Shown: positions 17,668 through 25,706 of the stretch, piece by piece
Layout: each line of letters starts with the position of its first letter
Position numbering within the stretch: position 1 is the first letter of the stretch
DNA from: Ruminococcaceae bacterium UBA6413
GTDB lineage: Bacteria; Bacillota; Clostridia; Oscillospirales; Ruminococcaceae
Direction of reading: 5' to 3'
Assembly (NCBI GenBank): GCA_002437415.1
Contig: DJPL01000059.1
Location: forward strand, 1 to 33,787
Length of the DNA stretch: 33,787 nt
Position numbers and translations under genes: made by a program
Notes under the pieces: generated by a model
The model's input: only the letters and a program-made list of their open reading frames with translations
The model's database searches: none
What the model was told of the DNA's origin: nothing

Positions 17668-18156
17668 TTAAAGCTCAATATAATGCGGAATGATATCCTC
17701 GTACTTTCCGTCCTTCAGTCTGAACCCGCCCGGAATAACGCCAAGCTGTGTAAAGCCGAGCAATTTGTACAATGCCAGTGCCGCAGTGTTGCTTGCCACC
17801 ACCGCATTGAATTGTAAAATGCCGAAGCCGAGCTCCTTGGCTTTTCGGATACAGTCGGTCACTACCGCTCTGCCAACACCGTTTCCTCTGGCGGAAGAGC
17901 TTACCGCATAGCTTGCGTTACTTATGTGACCGCACCTGCCGACGTTGTTCGGGTGAAGTATGTAGAGTCCGTATATCCTGCCGCTTTCATCGCAGGCAAT
18001 GCCTGTGTAGCTCTGTGAGCGGAAAAATTCGTCCGCTTCACTGTCGCTCAGTTCGTTCTCCTGCGGGAATGCAACGCCGTCGCGCACTACCTCGTTCCAA
18101 ATTTCAGCCGCGGCGTGTGCGTCCTCGCTTTTGTATTGTCTTACCGTAATGTTCAC
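17668..18156 (-). CDS. GNAT family N-acetyltransferase
   Basis: This 162-residue cytoplasmic protein has a complete GNAT fold, transferring an acetyl group from acetyl-CoA to an amine. The acetyl-CoA pyrophosphate loop is SSSARGNGVGRAVV (about 87-100). It is followed by the LQFNAVVASNTAALALYKLLGF stretch at the position of motif B. The start ATG is 18156. The gene stands alone, convergent with the vor cluster and divergent from the EF-G paralogue, and has its own promoter. The substrate cannot be told; some similar proteins act on small molecules such as phosphinothricin or on ribosomal proteins. Confidence 0.88.
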   Translation of the reverse strand: MNITVRQYKSEDAHAAAEIWNEVVRDGVAFPQENELSDSEADEFFRSQSYTGIACDESGRIYGLYILHPNNVGRCGHISNASYAVSSSARGNGVGRAVVTDCIRKAKELGFGILQFNAVVASNTAALALYKLLGFTQLGVIPGGFRLKDGKYEDIIPHYIEL

Positions 18157-18186
18157 AGTATCCCTCTTTTCGTTTTTATAAGGATA

Positions 18187-18215
18187 ATTATACTCTTCGG
18201 GAAGGCAGTTGTAAA
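18187..18215 (-). promoter_or_regulatory. Promoter for the GNAT gene
   Basis: Minus-strand TTTACA (18215-18210), a 17-base spacer and TATAAT (18192-18187), about 30 bases before the ATG. Confidence 0.75.
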
Positions 18216-18243
18216 TAACGCGGCAGTACGGCTTTTTATCAAA

Positions 18244-18258
18244 TGTGCAAATTGCACA
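18244..18258. promoter_or_regulatory. 15-bp palindrome in the divergent promoter region
   Basis: TGTGCAA (18244-18250), one base, then TTGCACA (18252-18258) form a perfect inverted repeat. It sits between the divergent promoters of the GNAT and EF-G-like genes, upstream of both -35 boxes. The form is that of a dimeric regulator's operator; no regulator is identified. Confidence 0.4.
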
Positions 18259-18310
18259 AATTCTGATAACATATTTCTACACGCGTAATTCATTTTTCAC
18301 GAAAAATCCC

Positions 18311-18339
18311 TTGTATTTTTTCCAAAATACGTATATAAT
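18311..18339 (+). promoter_or_regulatory. Promoter for the EF-G-like gene
   Basis: TTGTAT (18311-18316), a 17-base spacer and TATAAT (18334-18339), about 45 bases before the ATG at 18385. Confidence 0.75.
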
Positions 18340-18384
18340 GTACTTATCCGAAATTATAACGAAAGGATAAAAAGGATAAATACG

Positions 18385-20457
18385 ATGAAAACTTACACTT
18401 GCAAAAACATAAGAAACATAGCCCTTGCCGGACACGGCGGAAGCGGCAAAACCTCTGTGGCAGAGGGACTGCTCTACAAGTGCGGTGAGATCGAGAGAAT
18501 GGGTAAGGTGTCGGACGGCAACAGCGTCTGCGACTACGACCCCGAAGAAATCAAGAGAAAGATCTCGCTCGGCACATCGCTTGCTTACTGCCAGTGGAAG
18601 GACGTTAAGATAAATATCCTCGACACACCCGGTCAGTTCGACTTTGCCGCAGGACTTTACGAGGGCATCAGCGCCGCAGAAAGCGTTGTAATCGCGCTCC
18701 CCGCTAAAGACGGCGTACAGGTCGGCACGATAAAGGCATACAGAGAAGCGGTAAAGCACGGCAAGACGACAATGTTCGTTGTTACCCGTATGGAAGAAGA
18801 AAACAGCAACTTCTACAAGTGCCTTGAAGAGCTTAAAACGCAGTTCGGTCCTTCTATATGTCCTATAGTAGTACCGTTTGACAAATACGGCACAGTAGAA
18901 AGCTACATAAACCTGCTTGAAATGAAAGCGTATACTTATGACAACGGCGTACCCACCGAAGTACCTATGCCTGCGTCCGAGAACCGTCTGAAGGGTCTGC
19001 GCGCCGCAATGGCTGAGGCTGTAGCCGAAACAGACGAAGAACTGATGATGCGCTACTTTGAAAACGAGGGCGAGGACTTCACCGAGGCAGAGCTTATAAA
19101 GGGGCTTCACGACGGCATTCATAAGGGTTATATCACACCTGTTGTATGCTGCTCGGGCGACACACTCGCGGGCATTGATATGATGCTCAACACTATAATC
19201 TATATGCTCCCGAGCCCCGATGAAACAAGCGGTGAGCTTTGCGAGGACGGTTCAAGAGTCGAATACGCAAGCCGGGACACGCTTGAAGCAAAGGTATTCA
19301 AGACGGTAGCCGATCCCTTTGTCGGCAAGCTCAGCTTTATAAAGATAGTAAACGGCACTTTTGCCGCAGGAACAGAGGTAGTAAACCGCACAACAGGCAA
19401 CCTTGAAAAGCCCGGCAAGCTCCTCAGTATGCAGGGCAAGAAGACCGAGGATATGATCGAAGCGTATGCCGGCGATATCGTAGCCGCAACAAAGCTCAGT
19501 GCAAACACAGGCGATACTCTCACCGCATCGGGTGACGAAACGGTATTTGCCGCAGAAAAATATCCTGTTCCCTGCTTCTTCAAGGCTATCTCCGCTAAGG
19601 ATAAGAATGACGAGGGCAAGATAAGCAACGCGATAAAGCGTATGGTCGAGGAAGACAAGACGCTGAGCTACAACCACAACCACGAAACGCATCAGCGTAT
19701 ATTGGGCGGTCTTGGTGAACAGCACCTTGACGCAGCTATAGCAAAGATGAAGTCAAAGTTCGGCGTTGACGTTATAGTATCCGACCCGATAATCGCATAC
19801 CGCGAATCAATACGCAAAAAGGTTGAGGCTGAGGGCAAGCACAAGAAGCAGTCGGGCGGTCACGGTCAGTACGGTCATGTAAAGATCGAGTTTGAGCCTT
19901 GCGAAAGCGATACGCTTGTATTTGAGGAAAAGGTATTCGGCGGCAGTGTACCGAAGAACTACTTCCCCGCCGTTGAAAAGGGACTTGCAGAGTCTACCGC
20001 GCACGGCGTACTTGCGGGCTATCCTGTAGTAAACCTGAAAGCTACTCTGCTTGACGGTTCGTACCACCCTGTAGACAGCTCCGAGCAGGCATTCAAGATG
20101 GCGGCTCACATTGCATACAAGCAGGGACTTACACAGGCACAGCCGTGTATTCTTGAGCCCATCTGCCTTGTCAAGGTAACGCTTGACGATGCAAGCACAG
20201 GCGATATAATGACGGTAATCAACAAGCGCAGAGGTACTGTTCTCGGTATGAACCCGAGCGAAAACGAGCAGGGTATGACCGAGCTTGACGCTCAGATGCC
20301 GCAGTCGGAAATCACCGACCTTGCAACCGTTATCCGTCAGATAACCCGCGGCTTAGGCTTCTTCACCGCCGAATTCGATCACTATGAGCAATTACCTCAG
20401 GCTCTCGAAGCCGATGTCATAGCCAACGCTCCCAAATTCTCCGAATACGAAGGCTAA
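18385..20457 (+). CDS. Elongation factor G-like protein with altered GTPase motifs
   Basis: This 690-residue protein has the full EF-G layout: GTP-binding domain, domain II, and domains III-V ending in QITRGLGFFTAEFDHYEQLP. It is close in length to true EF-G but belongs to the EF-G-like (EF-G2) branch. The P-loop is GHGGSGKTS (16-24), not the AHIDAGKTT of the main EF-G. The G3 motif reads DTPGQFDF (80-87), with Gln where EF-G has the catalytic His. The G4 motif, normally NKxD, reads TRME (134-137) in the stretch FVVTRMEEENSNF, so the usual guanine-specificity residues are missing. It stands alone, with its own promoter. A role in translocation, ribosome recycling or stress is possible, but function is unproven. 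It is not a classic ribosome-protection tetracycline gene as far as I can see. Confidence 0.9.
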   Translation: MKTYTCKNIRNIALAGHGGSGKTSVAEGLLYKCGEIERMGKVSDGNSVCDYDPEEIKRKISLGTSLAYCQWKDVKINILDTPGQFDFAAGLYEGISAAESVVIALPAKDGVQVGTIKAYREAVKHGKTTMFVVTRMEEENSNFYKCLEELKTQFGPSICPIVVPFDKYGTVESYINLLEMKAYTYDNGVPTEVPMPASENRLKGLRAAMAEAVAETDEELMMRYFENEGEDFTEAELIKGLHDGIHKGYITPVVCCSGDTLAGIDMMLNTIIYMLPSPDETSGELCEDGSRVEYASRDTLEAKVFKTVADPFVGKLSFIKIVNGTFAAGTEVVNRTTGNLEKPGKLLSMQGKKTEDMIEAYAGDIVAATKLSANTGDTLTASGDETVFAAEKYPVPCFFKAISAKDKNDEGKISNAIKRMVEEDKTLSYNHNHETHQRILGGLGEQHLDAAIAKMKSKFGVDVIVSDPIIAYRESIRKKVEAEGKHKKQSGGHGQYGHVKIEFEPCESDTLVFEEKVFGGSVPKNYFPAVEKGLAESTAHGVLAGYPVVNLKATLLDGSYHPVDSSEQAFKMAAHIAYKQGLTQAQPCILEPICLVKVTLDDASTGDIMTVINKRRGTVLGMNPSENEQGMTELDAQMPQSEITDLATVIRQITRGLGFFTAEFDHYEQLPQALEADVIANAPKFSEYEG

Positions 20458-20657
20458 GCGGCAATGTGACGCTCCAAATTCCGCCTTTGATAACGTTGTA
20501 TATCTTTAAAGGATAGTGCAACGGCGGGAATGATTGATAGTGCTAACGGCAAATTAAGCGACAATGTACCGCCACGGGCTATTCCGCATTCGATAACGCT
20601 GTACGTCTTTAAAGGATAGTGCAACGGCGGGAATGACCGACAGTGCTAGCGGCAACA
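20455..20657 (+). repeat. Two-copy ~100-bp tandem repeat after the EF-G-like gene
   Basis: Copy 1 (about 20455-20554) and copy 2 (about 20555-20657) run in the same direction and share a perfect block of about 28 bases (CTTTAAAGGATAGTGCAACG and what follows) plus matching flanks. Copy 1 starts on the gene's stop codon TAA. Each copy can fold: ATTCCGC pairs with GCGGGAAT around an inner stem (CGTTG/CAACG in copy 1, imperfect in copy 2), with CTTTAAAGG in the loop. No coding frame is kept. It lies in the likely 3' untranslated region, before the terminator. Confidence 0.8.
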
Positions 20658-20674
20658 GATAAAACAGCATAATT

Positions 20675-20713
20675 AAAACAGACGTGAAAGCCTCTCGCTC
20701 CCACGTCTGTTTT
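20675..20713. terminator. Bidirectional terminator
   Basis: AAAACAGACGTG (20675-20686) and CACGTCTGTTTT (20702-20713) form a perfect 12-bp stem with flanking A and T runs. It can stop the EF-G-like transcript on the plus strand and the YczE-like transcript on the minus strand. Confidence 0.9.
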
Positions 20714-20741
20714 TGCAAATTCAATTAAGTACGCGTTACTG

Positions 20742-21395
20742 TCAATCGCTCACCAGTCTGTTCACCGGTTTATCAGTCAGCTTCTGGAACAGCTTTACCG
20801 CAAGTCCTGTACACAGTGCCGATATGATAGTACCCTCTCTTGTGCCGACTATTGTAAAATCGAAGAACAACAGCGACAGTATCAGAGCCACAACAACACA
20901 GCTTACGTCAAAAGCTATCTTGACATTGCCAAAGTTCTTGTTTGTAGTATCGGAAATTGCCTTTACAAAAGCCTCTCCCGAGTTCATTATAACATTTGCC
21001 GAAACCGAAAGCGACACTCCGAAAGCGAGTATAACTATTCCGATAACCACCATCAGCAGTCGTACTATGTAATTATCCGCGGGGATAAAGCCCACCAGCC
21101 ACAGTCCGAAGTCGGTAAAATATCCGAACAGGAACGACAGCGGTATCTGTAAAAGCTGTATCGGCTGAAACTTCTTACGCAGTATCAGTATCTGCCCGAG
21201 TATCAGTACGCAGTTCCATATTATAAGCCATACTCCGAGCGTGAAGAAGTCCAGCTTATAGCTCATAACATTTGCTACCGAAGAAATAGGCGATACGCCG
21301 AGCTCTCCGTGCTTTGTAAAAGCCACTCCGAGTGCGGAGAAAAACAGGCTTATTACAAATAAAACATATCTTTTTGCGGTTTCTTTCTTTGACAT
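20742..21395 (-). CDS. YczE/YitT-like integral membrane protein
   Basis: This ~217-residue hydrophobic protein has five to six predicted membrane segments and resembles the YczE/YyaS/YitT group of uncharacterised membrane proteins (N-terminal FFSALGVAFTKHGELGVSPIS stretch, then FTLGVWLIIWN). I prefer the ATG at 21395, since AAAGGA lies nine bases before it; the ATG at 21401 is only three bases from that site. It follows the MarR gene by 24 bases on the same strand, so it is probably in the operon that regulator controls. Function is unknown; some family members are near transport or antibiotic-related genes. Confidence 0.82.
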   Translation of the reverse strand: MSKKETAKRYVLFVISLFFSALGVAFTKHGELGVSPISSVANVMSYKLDFFTLGVWLIIWNCVLILGQILILRKKFQPIQLLQIPLSFLFGYFTDFGLWLVGFIPADNYIVRLLMVVIGIVILAFGVSLSVSANVIMNSGEAFVKAISDTTNKNFGNVKIAFDVSCVVVALILSLLFFDFTIVGTREGTIISALCTGLAVKLFQKLTDKPVNRLVSD

Positions 21396-21419
21396 TTTCA
21401 TCTTTCCTTTGTTCTGAAT

Positions 21420-21827
21420 TCAACTGAGATTTTCACGCAGTCGTGAAAGCAGATCTATCAGCATTTCTTTTTCTTTATCGGAAAATCCGCTTGTTGCCTT
21501 ATCCTCTATCCTTGAAAACTCCTCTTTGATAAGCGGTATAAGCGCTTTTCCCTTATCGGTAAGATATACGCAAAGCGAGCGTCTGTCAGGCGCACTGCGC
21601 GTTATGAGCTCTTTTTTCTCCATTCCGCCGAGCAGGGATGTCATTGTCGCAGGCTCAATACGGCACGCCGCGGCAATATCCTTCTGCATTGCGCCGTCAT
21701 GCTCTGAAAGATACTCAAGCACCTTAGGCTGTCCCGAAGTCAACCCCTCCTTTTTCAGGGCAGAAAAAATCCGCTTATGAAAAGCGGTGTGGTCTGTCAT
21801 CAATAAATGATGAAGTGAATTTTCCAT
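21420..21827 (-). CDS. MarR family transcriptional regulator
   Basis: This 135-residue winged-helix regulator has the MarR layout: a helix-turn-helix around DIAAACRIEPATMTSLLGGMEKKELI, then the wing with the DRRSLCVYLTDKGKAL signature. Members act as dimers and usually repress their own operon until a small ligand binds. I start it at ATG 21827, which has AGAGAGGT upstream; an alternative start at 21851 would add eight residues and swallow that site. It is the first gene of a two-gene operon with a membrane protein. A palindrome between its promoter and start is a good candidate operator. Confidence 0.9.
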   Translation of the reverse strand: MENSLHHLLMTDHTAFHKRIFSALKKEGLTSGQPKVLEYLSEHDGAMQKDIAAACRIEPATMTSLLGGMEKKELITRSAPDRRSLCVYLTDKGKALIPLIKEEFSRIEDKATSGFSDKEKEMLIDLLSRLRENLS

Positions 21828-21852
21828 GCTTACCTCTCTGTTTAAAATCAAA

Positions 21853-21870
21853 CTGTTAGAAATCTAATAG
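21853..21870. promoter_or_regulatory. Candidate MarR operator
   Basis: The imperfect palindrome CTnTTAGAnnTCTAAnAG has a perfect TTAGA/TCTAA core at 21856-21867. It lies just downstream of the -10 box, where a bound repressor would block initiation or early elongation. TTAG...CTAA symmetry is common in MarR-family operators. Assignment to this regulator is inferred. Confidence 0.6.
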
Positions 21871-21871
21871 A

Positions 21872-21900
21872 ATTATAACACAATAAATTCACGCTGTCAA
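21872..21900 (-). promoter_or_regulatory. Consensus promoter for the marR operon
   Basis: Minus-strand TTGACA (21900-21895), a 17-base spacer and TATAAT (21877-21872) match the consensus at every position. The operator candidate directly follows. Confidence 0.9.
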
Positions 21901-21940
21901 GAAAAATTATCCGATTTAACTCCTGCCGGCGGAAAACAGC

Positions 21941-21969
21941 TTGAAATATCTGAAAAATTATGATACAAT
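21941..21969 (+). promoter_or_regulatory. Promoter for the surface protein
   Basis: TTGAAA (21941-21946), a 17-base spacer and TACAAT (21964-21969). The inverted repeat at 21971-21989 follows immediately. Confidence 0.75.
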
Positions 21970-21970
21970 T

Positions 21971-21989
21971 AGGATAACAAAATTATCCT
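21971..21989. promoter_or_regulatory. Inverted repeat downstream of the -10 box
   Basis: AGGATAA (21971-21977), a 5-base spacer and TTATCCT (21983-21989) form a perfect inverted repeat at the expected transcription start. It could be an operator or a small 5' hairpin in the mRNA. No regulator is identified. Confidence 0.45.
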
Positions 21990-22039
21990 TAAAATCCGAC
22001 AGATAACAGGAAATTCAATAACAGTCAGGAGGTAATTTT

Positions 22040-23389
22040 ATGAGAAACAAGAATTTGTTCAGAATAATCGGTGTACTAATATCCTTACCTATGCTTCTGA
22101 CATCAACGATATGCGCATCGGCGGAAGAAAATATCGTTGCTGTCCCGGGACAAAGCACAGCGGTCGATATCGAGCCCTCCGATACGGATACCACACGCAA
22201 CTTCATCATAGATATGGCTGAAATATCATCATACACAGACAAAACCATCGTAAGATGCCTTAAGCAAAACTGCAATGTAAAAGGAGATATCAAGGCGGTA
22301 AAGGTTGACGGCAATCCGATAACGTCGGAGGATCTCAGCTTTACTCTTGAACCCTCCGATAAAATTCAGACGATAACCGTCACAGCCCCCGATGATACTG
22401 TATACACAATTAAGGTTCAGGTAAACAGCGAACATATACCGCGGTTCACCGATGAATGGGGTTGTACTGCCACTGTTGTTTGCGATATCTGTGAAACTGT
22501 ACTCATTGCCGGTAAAGAGCACAAAATGAGCGATTATTATTGTGCCGATGAGTACGGACACTACAGAGAATGTATAAACGAAGGCTGTATTTACTCTGAA
22601 GAGCCCCAGCCGCACATAACGGACGAAGACGACAATGACTGCACTACACCTGTCCTGTGCAAAATCTGCGGCTATGCGGTAGTCGAAGCGGAAATCGAAC
22701 ACATCTTTACATATACACCGAACGGTGATGAAGCAACACATACCGCACAGTGCATAAATTGTGCGTACAAAGAAATTCAGAAGTGCGACCTCGGTTTAGG
22801 GTTCTGCACCCAAAAGCCGATATGCTTCTTATGCGGCAGCCCATACGGAGAACCTCAGCCGCTACCTCATTGCGGAAATATAATCAAGCATGAAGCGAAA
22901 GCCGCAACTCACACCTCCGAAGGAAACATTGCTTATTATCAGTGTGACAGCTGCCATAAATGCTTCATTTATGATGACAACAATGATTATAAAGAAATAA
23001 CTGAAAAAGATACGATCATTCCGAAAACGACCGAGCATACATTCTCCGATTGGAAAACGGTCAAAGCTCCGACCTGCACACAACCCGGCTCGGAAGAGGC
23101 TGTATGCGAATGCAGTGAAATCGCTACAAGAGAAACAGAACCTGTCGGTCATGTATGGGATAATGAATTTACGATTGACAAACAGCCCACACTCACAAGT
23201 GACGGTGTAAAATCGATACATTGCAAAAACTGCGATGAGATAAAGGACGAAACGGTTATTCCCAAAACCGTAAAGCCCTCCTCTCCCGACACAGGCGTAA
23301 AAGCCGTACCTATGGCGGTTCCTGCGGCGGCATTCACCGTTGCGGCAGTCGCACTTGCAGTAATAAAAAACAAAAAGCATAACCGATAA
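22040..23389 (+). CDS. Cys-rich surface protein with PDTG-type sorting tail
   Basis: This 449-residue protein has a signal peptide (about 1-28, ending ICASAEE) and a C-terminal tail: SPDTG (415-419), a hydrophobic segment and a basic end (KNKKHNR), like a non-canonical sortase signal. The middle has repeated CxxC pairs (CDIC, CKIC, CINC, CFLC, CDSC, CKNC) with recurrent His, and repeats of the form 'W..V..PTCT..G...' and 'GH.W', common in surface proteins of ruminococci. Residues about 85-130 look like a small beta-sandwich domain. The ATG follows AGGAGGT. It is monocistronic, with its own promoter and terminator. Enzymatic function is not evident; metal binding and wall attachment are inferred. 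Confidence 0.8.
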   Translation: MRNKNLFRIIGVLISLPMLLTSTICASAEENIVAVPGQSTAVDIEPSDTDTTRNFIIDMAEISSYTDKTIVRCLKQNCNVKGDIKAVKVDGNPITSEDLSFTLEPSDKIQTITVTAPDDTVYTIKVQVNSEHIPRFTDEWGCTATVVCDICETVLIAGKEHKMSDYYCADEYGHYRECINEGCIYSEEPQPHITDEDDNDCTTPVLCKICGYAVVEAEIEHIFTYTPNGDEATHTAQCINCAYKEIQKCDLGLGFCTQKPICFLCGSPYGEPQPLPHCGNIIKHEAKAATHTSEGNIAYYQCDSCHKCFIYDDNNDYKEITEKDTIIPKTTEHTFSDWKTVKAPTCTQPGSEEAVCECSEIATRETEPVGHVWDNEFTIDKQPTLTSDGVKSIHCKNCDEIKDETVIPKTVKPSSPDTGVKAVPMAVPAAAFTVAAVALAVIKNKKHNR

Positions 23390-23397
23390 CGATCCCG

Positions 23398-23431
23398 GCA
23401 GCTCTCACATTTAAATGTGGGAGCTGCTTTT
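23398..23431 (+). terminator. Terminator after the surface protein
   Basis: GCAGCTC at 23398-23404 pairs with GAGCTGC at 23421-23427, continuing through CACATTTAAATGTG; the stem is followed by TTTTATTAT. Confidence 0.88.
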
Positions 23432-23457
23432 ATTATCGTTTTATTATCGATATCAAG

Positions 23458-23486
23458 TTGACAACATCGGCATACCGCTGTATAAT
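23458..23486 (+). promoter_or_regulatory. Consensus promoter for the DUF554-MATE operon
   Basis: TTGACA (23458-23463), a 17-base spacer and TATAAT (23481-23486) match the consensus fully, 33 bases before the ATG at 23520. Confidence 0.9.
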
Positions 23487-23519
23487 ATGAACCGACATTA
23501 ACTTGATGCGAGGGATAAA

Positions 23520-24245
23520 ATGCGCGGCTTAGGAACAATAATCAACGTAGCTTTTTTGATATTCGGAGGGCTGTGCGGTCTTCTGTTCGGAAAGAAGCTA
23601 AGCGACAGGATAAGAGATACACTGCTTTCGATAAATGCGGTAGCGATAATGATACTGGCAATAGGCGGCGTTATGCAGAATATGCTGTCGCTGTCGGACG
23701 GTAAGCTGTCGGCGGGCGGCACAATTATGATGATAGTCAGCCTTACCGTAGGCGGGCTTGTCGGTGAAATAATAAATATAAACGCGCTTGTCGACAGGTT
23801 TGGCGAATGGCTGAAGGTTAAAAGCCACAGCACGGGCGACAACTCTTTTGTATCCGCATTTGTAAATGCGTCATGCACCGTCTGCATAGGCGCAATGGCT
23901 GTTATAGGCTCAATAAACGACGGTGTGAGCGGAGATATCTCGGTGCTTCTGGCTAAAGCTATCCTTGACGCGGTGATAATCTGCGTAATGACCGCTTCTC
24001 AGGGCAAGGGCTGTATCTTCTCAGCCGTACCGGTAGCAATTTTTCAGGGAGTCATAACGATAATAGCGGTGTTTGTCGGCGGCTTTATGACAGACGCGGC
24101 GCTGAGCAATCTTTCGTATGTCGGCAACGTCCTGATATTCTGTGTAGGACTGAACCTCATTCGTGAAAAGCAGATAAGAGTAGCAAACCTCCTGCCGTCA
24201 ATAGTTATTGCGGCGGTATGGGGATTTGTCGCACCGCTTATATAG
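23520..24245 (+). CDS. DUF554 family membrane protein (YqgA-like)
   Basis: This 241-residue integral membrane protein, with about seven membrane segments, matches the DUF554/YqgA family. Typical stretches are the N-terminal GTIINVAFLIFGGLCGLLFGK, FVSAFVNASCTVCIGAMAVIGS, and a C-terminal LLPSIVIAAVWGF. The family is widespread, and its function is not established. The ATG at 23520 follows GAGGGA. The stop is 11 bases before the MATE gene, so both should be on one transcript. Confidence 0.9.
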   Translation: MRGLGTIINVAFLIFGGLCGLLFGKKLSDRIRDTLLSINAVAIMILAIGGVMQNMLSLSDGKLSAGGTIMMIVSLTVGGLVGEIININALVDRFGEWLKVKSHSTGDNSFVSAFVNASCTVCIGAMAVIGSINDGVSGDISVLLAKAILDAVIICVMTASQGKGCIFSAVPVAIFQGVITIIAVFVGGFMTDAALSNLSYVGNVLIFCVGLNLIREKQIRVANLLPSIVIAAVWGFVAPLI

Positions 24246-24256
24246 AGGACAGTGCA

Positions 24257-25600
24257 ATGAAAAACCGCGATCTGACCGTCGGCAGTATAACCGGCGGATT
24301 GTGGGCGTTTGCCGTGCCTCTAATGCTCGGAAACATAATACAACAGCTGTACAACCTTGCCGACACATGGATAGTCGGAAGATTTGTCGGCGACAATGCG
24401 CTTGCCGCCGTCGGCTCATCATATACGCTTATAACATTTCTGACATCGGTGATCATAGGACTGTCGCTTGGTACAGGTACATTCATCTCTATAGCATTCG
24501 GCAAAAACCGCGATGATACGATAAGAAACGGAATATTTGCATCGGGCATACTGACAGCCGCAATAACGCTTATCATAACTGCCCTTTTCTACATTTTCCT
24601 TGACTCGATAATCACACTGCTCCGGATACCGACGGAGCTTACAGCCGACACAAGGACGTACCTTGCGTGGGTGTTTATCGGCTTTTTCGCAACATTCATC
24701 TGCAACTTCTTTGCGAATATCCTCAGAGGTATGGGAAACTCAGCAGTACCGCTAATTTTCCTCGGCATATCGGTCATTATGAATATCGGACTTGATATGC
24801 TCTTTATAATCCCGTTTGGTATGGGGATAGCCGGAGCGGCTATAGCTACCGTAATATCACAGTACTGCTCCGCAGTCGGTATACTGCTGTATTTTATCCT
24901 TGCGGGAAAGCAGTACATTCCGCATAAGTGCGATATGAAATTTGACTGCGGCAATATCAAGTGTATACTGTCGCTCTCGGGCTTTACCTGTCTGCAACAG
25001 TCGGTGATGAATTTCGGCATTCTGATGATACAAGGTCTTGTAAACAGCTTCGGCAGTACGGTTATGGCGGCGTTTGCGGTCGCGGTAAAGATAGATACTA
25101 TAGCCTATATGCCTGTGCAGGACTTCGGAAACGCATTTTCGGTTTTCACCGCGCAGAACTTCGGTGCGGGAAAGCGCGACAGGATAAAAAGCGGAATAAA
25201 GCAGTCGCTGATAAGCGTTGTGCTGTTCTGCGCCGCTGTCAGCACAGCCGTATTTTTCCTGTCCGAGCCGCTTATGAGCCTGTTCTGCACCGACAGCGAA
25301 GCTATAGCTGTAGGCGCGCAGTACCTCAGGACAGAGGGACTGTGCTATATCGGAATAGGCATACTCTTTATGCTCTACGGCTACTACAGAGCGGTAAACA
25401 AGCCGCTGATGTCGGTTATCCTGACAATTTTCTCGCTCGGAACAAGAGTACTTCTTGCCTATACTTTGTCGCCTGTACCCGCATTCGAGGTAATGGGAAT
25501 ATGGATATCTATACCAATAGGCTGGTTTCTTGCCGATGCGGTCGGCGCAGGATACTACATGATCCGCGAAAGAAATACACAATATTACGATAAACAGTGA
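24257..25600 (+). CDS. MATE family efflux transporter
   Basis: This 447-residue polytopic protein has about 12 membrane segments in two halves, as in MATE exporters, which use sodium or proton gradients to expel cationic drugs and metabolites. It opens LTVGSITGGLWAFAVPLMLGNIIQQLYNLADTWIVG, typical of the clostridial group, and has ILRGMGNSAVPL in the first half. I start it at ATG 24257, with GAGGAC six bases upstream; a longer frame from 24218 would run back into the DUF554 gene. Substrate is unknown. Confidence 0.93.
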   Translation: MKNRDLTVGSITGGLWAFAVPLMLGNIIQQLYNLADTWIVGRFVGDNALAAVGSSYTLITFLTSVIIGLSLGTGTFISIAFGKNRDDTIRNGIFASGILTAAITLIITALFYIFLDSIITLLRIPTELTADTRTYLAWVFIGFFATFICNFFANILRGMGNSAVPLIFLGISVIMNIGLDMLFIIPFGMGIAGAAIATVISQYCSAVGILLYFILAGKQYIPHKCDMKFDCGNIKCILSLSGFTCLQQSVMNFGILMIQGLVNSFGSTVMAAFAVAVKIDTIAYMPVQDFGNAFSVFTAQNFGAGKRDRIKSGIKQSLISVVLFCAAVSTAVFFLSEPLMSLFCTDSEAIAVGAQYLRTEGLCYIGIGILFMLYGYYRAVNKPLMSVILTIFSLGTRVLLAYTLSPVPAFEVMGIWISIPIGWFLADAVGAGYYMIRERNTQYYDKQ

Positions 25601-25629
25601 AAAATGTAAACAATTTGAAGCATTCCCTA

Positions 25630-25658
25630 TTGACAAAATTCGTATATTATGATAGAAT
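25630..25658 (+). promoter_or_regulatory. Promoter for the sigma factor gene
   Basis: TTGACA (25630-25635), a 17-base spacer and TAGAAT (25653-25658), about 50 bases before the ATG. Confidence 0.75.
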
Positions 25659-25706
25659 AATCTATAGATATACAGTGAAACTATTAGGACGATTTTCGGA
25701 GGTCAG

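Noticed and set aside
18277..19122. A 281-codon minus-strand frame
   Set aside because: It lies almost wholly antisense to the EF-G-like gene, has odd Cys/Tyr/Arg-rich composition and no ribosome site; it is a shadow of the real gene.
24857..25636. A 259-codon minus-strand frame opposite the MATE gene
   Set aside because: Composition (rich in Tyr, Arg, His and Cys) and position antisense to a clear transporter mark it as a shadow frame.
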